Source: Woeseiaceae bacterium (GTDB taxonomy: Bacteria; Pseudomonadota; Gammaproteobacteria; Steroidobacterales; Woeseiaceae). Taken from it: DNA of 37,227 nucleotides. The translations under genes were made by a program, and so were the position numbers. Of the stretch, positions 33,769 through 37,227 are shown in pieces (position 1 is the stretch's first letter; the number at the start of each line of letters is the position of its first letter). The DNA is taken from NCBI GenBank assembly GCA_028277265.1, contig JANQGP010000274.1, positions 1 to 37,227 of the forward strand, given 5' to 3'. Below the pieces are notes generated by a model. The model was not told the origin of the DNA, ran no database searches, and saw only the letters and a list, made by a program, of their open reading frames with translations.

Positions 33769-34268
33769 CGGTCCTCTGCGGGTGGACGTTCGCAAGTCAG
33801 CCTGAGCTGCAACGGGGCACTCGTAAAATGTATCGTCGAGATTCCGTCCTTGTCACAACGCAGGGAAGCGTGCGCCGTAACGAACCCGGGCACCAGGAGT
33901 TCATTCACGGAGTTGTCATCGTTGCTGATGCAGAATTGGCGCGATGCCGCGAGCGTCATCTGTCGCCGCGGCACGGTGAGCGTGGTCTCGACCGCCCGTT
34001 GGCCCTCGAGACGCTCCGCACCGACGGACTTGAACGTGTCCAGGACGCTGAGCGTGAGCGAGGCCGGTATTCCGCTGCAACGTATCGCGGCGCGAAGCCC
34101 GAATTCGATGGCAGGCAGGTCGATGAGACGCAGGCGCGCATCGCGCGGCGCTACGCCGACCCGGGTCTCCTGGGCCGCAATGACGATAGCGCCGTCCGCC
34201 GCGGCCGATTGAGCGGCGAGGCATGCCGTCGCGAGCAGCGCCAGAATGGGAACCCCTTGCTGATTCAT
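33729..34268 (-). CDS. Exported hypothetical protein with four cysteines
   Basis: Protein of 179 residues with signal peptide (VPILALLATACLAAQSAAA). ATG 34268 is used because it gives a normal signal; the 34313 start adds 15 residues with no such feature. Mature part is beta-rich with four Cys in the contexts IRCSG, QFCIS, LRCDK and LTCER, likely two disulfides. The C-terminus is acidic. The family is not recognised. It overlaps the convergent hydrolase by 40 bp and is divergent from the next gene. Confidence 0.65.
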   Translation of the reverse strand: MNQQGVPILALLATACLAAQSAAADGAIVIAAQETRVGVAPRDARLRLIDLPAIEFGLRAAIRCSGIPASLTLSVLDTFKSVGAERLEGQRAVETTLTVPRRQMTLAASRQFCISNDDNSVNELLVPGFVTAHASLRCDKDGISTIHFTSAPLQLRLTCERPPAEDRQDASEDSSADDM

Positions 34269-34315
34269 CGGCCTAAGGCTACGGCAAGGCGACACAAAAA
34301 CGAAGGTCTGCAAGG

Positions 34316-34588
34316 TTGATCAGGAAGGCGGTACATTTCACGTACAAGGCAGCCCGACGCATCGTCGTCGGTGTCGTCGGTGCGACCGTGTTGCTGCTCG
34401 GCATCATCATGATAGTGACGCCCGGACCCGCACTCGTGGTCATCCCGATCGGCCTTGCGATCCTGAGTATCGAGTTCACATGGGCGAGAGCCTGGCTCCG
34501 GCGCCTGCGGGAATCGATAAGTACGCGCAACAACAACGACCTCGGGCAGCGGGCCGAGTCTCACCGCCAGCGCGTCACGAACGACTAG
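34316..34588 (+). CDS. PGPGW-type small membrane protein
   Basis: Protein of 90 residues with two closely spaced hydrophobic helices (IVVGVVGATVLLLGIIMIV and PALVVIPIGLAILSIEF) around the family motif TPGP. These small inner-membrane proteins are widespread; their function is unknown. The frame starts at TTG 34316 with AAGG upstream; no ATG lies before the first helix. It is divergent from the four-Cys gene and ends 30 bp before the minus-strand terminator. Confidence 0.78.
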   Translation: MIRKAVHFTYKAARRIVVGVVGATVLLLGIIMIVTPGPALVVIPIGLAILSIEFTWARAWLRRLRESISTRNNNDLGQRAESHRQRVTND

Positions 34589-34617
34589 GGTCTGTTAGCA
34601 CTGGGCGATTGCCCTGG

Positions 34618-34647
34618 AAAAAAAAGGGCGCCGGAGAACCGGCGCCC
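34618..34647 (-). terminator. Intrinsic terminator of the small Ala-rich gene
   Basis: A perfect 9-bp stem, GGGCGCCGG (34626-34634) and CCGGCGCCC (34639-34647) with a 4-nt loop, is followed in the minus-strand direction by eight Ts (A-run at 34618-34625). It is the cleanest intrinsic terminator in the window. It closes transcription from the 34803-35084 gene, leaving a 155-nt 3' untranslated stretch before it. Confidence 0.9.
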
Positions 34648-34677
34648 GAGTTGATGCGGCAGGGGGGGAATTGCCGC

Positions 34678-34782
34678 CGGGCCATCGAGGCCCGTTCACG
34701 CCGAACACTGCCGGCGCATTTTCCGGTCCGGCCCGCCAGGTCGTCAGGGGGAGAGAAGATCCTGGCGGGTGTCCGACCGGAA
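34678..34782 (-). ncRNA. Structured 3'UTR or small RNA after the Ala-rich gene
   Basis: In the stretch between the stop at 34803 and the terminator, two hairpins are visible. The long one pairs TTCCGGTC (34721-34728) with GACCGGAA (34775-34782) and CCCGCCAGG (34732-34740) with CCTGGCGGG (34761-34769), with a small internal loop and a 20-nt purine- or pyrimidine-rich loop (CTCTCCCCC on the minus strand). The short one pairs CGGGCC (34678-34683) with GGCCCG (34689-34694). Together with the terminator this is the layout of a stable RNA end or a 3'UTR-derived sRNA. No known RNA family is recognised, and no covariation data are available. Confidence 0.4.
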
Positions 34783-34802
34783 GGGGACTCTGCAGGTGAG
34801 GC

Positions 34803-35084
34803 TTACTCGTTTCCTGCAATCAGCGTAGAACTGGTGTCCGCCAGCCGGATATCAAGGTCTATCAGCACATCCCGTGCGATCGATTCCGCGGCGCGGGCCG
34901 CAGCGTCTTCGCTGGCTTTTTCCGCGATTCTGAGCGCGCTGGCCGCCGCATCTTCTGCGACCGCCGTGTTGGTGACGTCCCGGGTTTCCTTTGCAAGGGC
35001 ATCTTCCGCGGCAAAGGAAACGCCGATCAGGACGACCACCGCAGCAAGCAGCGCCAGGTGGTTTTCCAGATTCTTCAGTCTCAT
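34803..35084 (-). CDS. Small Ala-rich exported or anchored protein under sigma-54 promoter
   Basis: Protein of 93 residues. A hydrophobic N-terminal segment (HLALLAAVVVLIGVSFAA) followed by ALAK may be a signal peptide with cleavage after ALA, or an anchor. The rest is an Ala-, Glu- and Asp-rich amphipathic helix (AEDAAASALRIAEKASEDAA) with coiled-coil character. GAGGAA precedes the ATG at good spacing, a -24/-12 promoter lies upstream, and an intrinsic terminator downstream, which together make this a real single-gene unit despite the long opposing frame. The family is not recognised. It should be switched on by the divergent activator. Confidence 0.8.
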   Translation of the reverse strand: MRLKNLENHLALLAAVVVLIGVSFAAEDALAKETRDVTNTAVAEDAAASALRIAEKASEDAAARAAESIARDVLIDLDIRLADTSSTLIAGNE

Positions 35085-35147
35085 CGTCGTTTCCTCGTTT
35101 CAGTGTCAATTCTGCGTCGGCCTTTCGACCGTGTTCGATCATCGTAT

Positions 35148-35164
35148 TGCACAAGCCATGCCAA
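35148..35164 (-). promoter_or_regulatory. Sigma-54 (-24/-12) promoter for the small Ala-rich gene
   Basis: Read on the minus strand the site is TTGGCATGGCTTGTGCA. It matches the RpoN consensus TGGCAC-N5-TTGCA with GG (-24) and GC (-12) separated by exactly 10 bases; mismatches are T for C at the end of the first block and G for T in the second. A start point near 35137 gives a 5'UTR of about 53 nt before the ATG at 35084. A sigma-54 activator gene is divergent, 126 bp from the promoter start. Confidence 0.75.
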
Positions 35165-35209
35165 ATCCGAAAACCTTTTTATTTCAGCAACTTAATCAGA
35201 AACAGGTGG

Positions 35210-35254
35210 TTACGAAAATCCGTAAATTACGAAAAATCGTGAGACTATTTACGG
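35210..35254. promoter_or_regulatory. Candidate enhancer site for the divergent sigma-54 activator
   Basis: TTACGAAAATCCGT (35210-35223) and TTACGAAAAATCGT (35227-35240) are direct repeats 17 bp apart. CCGTAAAT (35220-35227) and ATTTACGG (35247-35254) form a perfect 8-bp inverted repeat. Centre is about 100 bp upstream of the sigma-54 start, the usual distance for an activator-binding enhancer, and it lies just before the activator gene, allowing autoregulation. Which repeat is bound is unknown. Confidence 0.5.
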
Positions 35255-35275
35255 AATATCGTATAGACTGCGCAA

Positions 35276-37075
35276 ATGATCGCCCACCAGGACTATGAAT
35301 GGCTGTTTCGCAAGGCGCCCGTGATGTCCACCTCGATTGCGGAGGACGGTACCTACCTCGACGTCAATGACGCGATGCTGGAGCGCCTCGGCTACTCGCT
35401 CGAGGACATGGTGGGCAGACGGCCCGAGGATTTCGTCACGCCCGAAACTGCCGAGCGCATCGAAGGTGAAATGCGTCCGGCGATGCGCCGCCGCGGCAGA
35501 CTCGAAAACACGCCCGTGAGCTTCGTTACCGCAACCGACGAGATCGTCGACTGCGTGACGAACGCGTTCATCGAGTTCGACCGTGAAGGCGAGTTCGTCC
35601 GCACGATCGCGACGTACACCGAGGCGTCCGATCAGGCACGCGCGAACTACAAGTACCGTGCCCTGTACCGCTCGACCCCCGCCATGTTGCACACGGTCGA
35701 TGGCGACGGCCGCATCGTTACCGTGACCGACCACTGGCTCAGCAAGCTCGGTTTCACGCGCGACGAGGTACTCGGGCGCCCGGTGACCGATTTCATGAGC
35801 GTTGCCGACCAGCGCAAGTACCGCGACGGCCGACTCAAGGAGCTGATTGCCGAAGGCGAGTTCAACAACCTCGAGCGACAGATGGTCACCAAACAGGGTA
35901 CGACGATCGATCTCGTCATGTCGGCGATCCCGCACTACGACGAGGACGGCGCTGTCGATCGCCTGCTCGTCGCGTCCAAGGACGTGACGTCGCGCAACCG
36001 TGCCGAGCGCGAACTGCGACGCACCCTCGCGGAAAACGCCCGGCTGCGCGAAGAACTGCAGCTCGAACGCGACTATTTGCGCGAAGAGGTCAACGTCGCG
36101 ATGAACTTCGGACGCATCGTCGGGACGAGCCAGGCATTGCGGCGCATGTTGAAGAGAGTCGAGGCCGTTGCCGAGACGCCCGCCAGTGTCCTGTTGCAGG
36201 GCGAGTCAGGGGTCGGCAAGGAACTCGTCGCGAGGGCCATCCACAATCGCAGCCCGCGCGCCGACGGGCCGCTGGTCAAGGTGAACTGCGCCTCGATCCC
36301 GAAGGAGCTCTTCGAGAGTGAGTTCTTCGGGCACGTGAAAGGCGCTTTTACCGGCGCGCACCGCGATCGCATCGGTCGCTTCCAGCTCGCCGACGGCGGC
36401 ACACTCTTCCTCGACGAAGTGGGCGAGATTCCGATGGAACTGCAGGGCAAGTTGCTGCGCGTCCTCCAGGAAAGCGAGTTCGAACGGGTCGGCGACGACG
36501 TGACCCGATCGGTCGACGTACGTGTCATCGCGGCGACGAATCGCAATCTCGAGAAACTCATCGTCGAGGGCGAATTTCGGGAAGACCTCTTCTACCGGCT
36601 CAGTGTTTTCCCCGTCGAAGTCCCGCCGTTGCGAGAGCGCGGAGACGATATCGTGCAGCTGGCGCAGCACTTCCTCGAGCAAACCTGCAACGACTTCGGA
36701 CGCGAGCCGTTGACCCTGACGCGCAGTCACGCCGCCAGCCTGAAAGCGTACGACTGGCCCGGCAACGTTCGCGAACTCAAGAACGTCATCGAGCGTGCCG
36801 TCATCCTCTCGCCGGGCAAGGTGCTGCGACTGGACCTGTCCCTGCCCGGCGTGAGTCCGCAATCCGACGGCGCTGCGGCGCCGGAGTCGCAGGACGACGA
36901 TATCCTGACGGACAACGAGATGCGCGAGCTGCAGAAAGCGAATATCGTAAAGGCCCTGAAACGGGCCAATTGGAAGGTCTCCGGCACGGGCGGCGCGGCA
37001 GAGCTGCTCGGCGTCAGGCCGACGACCCTTGCGGACCGGATCAGGACGTTCCGAATCAAACGACCCGCGAAATGA
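35276..37075 (+). CDS. Sigma-54-dependent activator with two PAS domains
   Basis: Enhancer-binding protein of 599 residues. Two PAS domains span about 1-120 ([20 protein letters not shown]) and 125-245 ([20 protein letters not shown]), then a Leu/Glu/Arg-rich coiled-coil linker (245-275). The AAA+ domain (about 280-515) has Walker A GESGVGKE, the sigma-54 contact loop GAFTGA, Walker [13 protein letters not shown] and sensor/Arg-finger segment [10 protein letters not shown] Fis-type helix-turn-helix ([20 protein letters not shown]) ends the protein. With GAFTGA intact, it should open sigma-54 promoters. No receiver domain, so signal sensing is by PAS, ligand unknown. There is no clear Shine-Dalgarno. 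The stop overlaps the next gene as ATGA. Confidence 0.95.
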   Translation: MIAHQDYEWLFRKAPVMSTSIAEDGTYLDVNDAMLERLGYSLEDMVGRRPEDFVTPETAERIEGEMRPAMRRRGRLENTPVSFVTATDEIVDCVTNAFIEFDREGEFVRTIATYTEASDQARANYKYRALYRSTPAMLHTVDGDGRIVTVTDHWLSKLGFTRDEVLGRPVTDFMSVADQRKYRDGRLKELIAEGEFNNLERQMVTKQGTTIDLVMSAIPHYDEDGAVDRLLVASKDVTSRNRAERELRRTLAENARLREELQLERDYLREEVNVAMNFGRIVGTSQALRRMLKRVEAVAETPASVLLQGESGVGKELVARAIHNRSPRADGPLVKVNCASIPKELFESEFFGHVKGAFTGAHRDRIGRFQLADGGTLFLDEVGEIPMELQGKLLRVLQESEFERVGDDVTRSVDVRVIAATNRNLEKLIVEGEFREDLFYRLSVFPVEVPPLRERGDDIVQLAQHFLEQTCNDFGREPLTLTRSHAASLKAYDWPGNVRELKNVIERAVILSPGKVLRLDLSLPGVSPQSDGAAAPESQDDDILTDNEMRELQKANIVKALKRANWKVSGTGGAAELLGVRPTTLADRIRTFRIKRPAK

Positions 37076-37227
37076 CACAGACAAAAACGAGCCTCGGTTT
37101 GCTGGCAGCCCTGCTGCTGGCCGTTTTGCCCGCGTTTGCCGCCGAAGAGAACCTGCCTGTCGGTGTGCGGGCCCTGCTCAACCTTCGCCAGCTGCCGGCC
37201 GACTCCCTGAGCATCTACGTCGAAGAC
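37072..37227 (+). CDS. Exported protein, possible D-Ala-D-Ala carboxypeptidase (PBP4-like), partial
   Basis: The first 52 residues are visible before the window ends. A signal peptide ([18 protein letters not shown]) is followed by [20 protein letters not shown] and IYVED. That pattern, LPxxVxxLLxxRxLPxDxLSIYVxD, is the usual N-terminus of DacB-type penicillin-binding proteins (S13), which trim peptidoglycan stem peptides. The catalytic SxxK is beyond the edge, so the call is tentative. ATG overlaps the stop of the activator gene (ATGA), tying the two together. Confidence 0.55.
   Translation, partial: MTQTKTSLGLLAALLLAVLPAFAAEENLPVGVRALLNLRQLPADSLSIYVED

Noticed and set aside
34588-34616. 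Possible insertion-element end near the PGPGW stop (GGGTCTGTTAGCACT)
   Set aside because: No matching inverted end, target duplication or transposase remnant is visible in the window.
34480-35298. Plus-strand open frame (272 codons) covering the small Ala-rich gene
   Set aside because: It would read through the PGPGW stop region, a strong terminator hairpin and the divergent promoter; the minus-strand gene has a ribosome site, sigma-54 promoter and terminator.
1-37227. tRNA, rRNA, CRISPR array, prophage or transposase genes
   Set aside because: I looked for their typical marks (CCA-ended cloverleaf regions, regularly spaced repeats, DDE or integrase motifs) and saw none.

Overview
The window is about 37 kb of dense, GC-rich bacterial chromosome. 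Spacers are short, neighbouring genes often share ATGA, GTGA or TTGA stop/start junctions, and most starts have Shine-Dalgarno sequences. The gene set (folD, ypfJ-like peptidase, ClsC-type phospholipase D synthase, YihG-like acyltransferase, RND/MFP pumps, sigma-54 activator, TonB-domain and Tat-exported proteins) fits a free-living gammaproteobacterium, possibly of the marine Woeseia/Steroidobacter type. That placement is inference from gene content, not from a marker gene. I see no rRNA, tRNA, CRISPR array, prophage or insertion sequence, and no gene-free stretch over 300 bases.

Layout. 1-13.4 kb (minus strand) is an efflux block. A PadR-type regulator leads an adaptor and an RND permease. 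After a 222-bp spacer with two strong hairpins come two lipoprotein adaptors and two further RND permeases in tandem, the last cut by the window edge. A perfect 9-bp inverted repeat upstream of padR is a plausible operator. 13.5-14.9 kb (minus) is a FAD-linked oxidoreductase. 15.1-23.0 kb (plus) holds a ClsC-like synthase, a zinc peptidase, a coupled dehydratase and amidohydrolase, a repeat-built secreted protein, a CBS-pair protein, a Tat-exported dienelactone hydrolase, a TPR protein and a TonB-C protein. 23.0-25.6 kb (minus) is a compact folD-mtnA-class II aldolase operon that suggests 5'-methylthioadenosine / 5'-deoxyadenosine salvage. 25.7-27.3 kb (plus) has an acyltransferase, a small Imm10-like protein and a GIY-YIG protein. 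27.3-32.6 kb (minus) has an MBL-fold hydrolase, a DUF819 membrane protein, a NERD protein, a lone ABC ATPase and a MATE exporter. 32.6-34.6 kb holds small envelope proteins and a second, lipoprotein dienelactone hydrolase.

34.6-37.2 kb is the most interesting part. A PAS-PAS-AAA+-Fis sigma-54 activator (35276-37075, with GAFTGA) is divergent from a 93-residue Ala-rich exported or anchored protein (34803-35084). Upstream of that small gene is a good -24/-12 sigma-54 promoter with correct GG-N10-GC spacing. About 100 bp further upstream, next to the activator gene, lie repeated and inverted elements suited to an enhancer site. The small gene is followed by a highly structured 150-nt stretch and a textbook intrinsic terminator. 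The activator gene overlaps a downstream exported protein that resembles a D-Ala-D-Ala carboxypeptidase. Together this looks like a self-contained sigma-54 envelope-response module, and it is my best candidate for an undescribed system.
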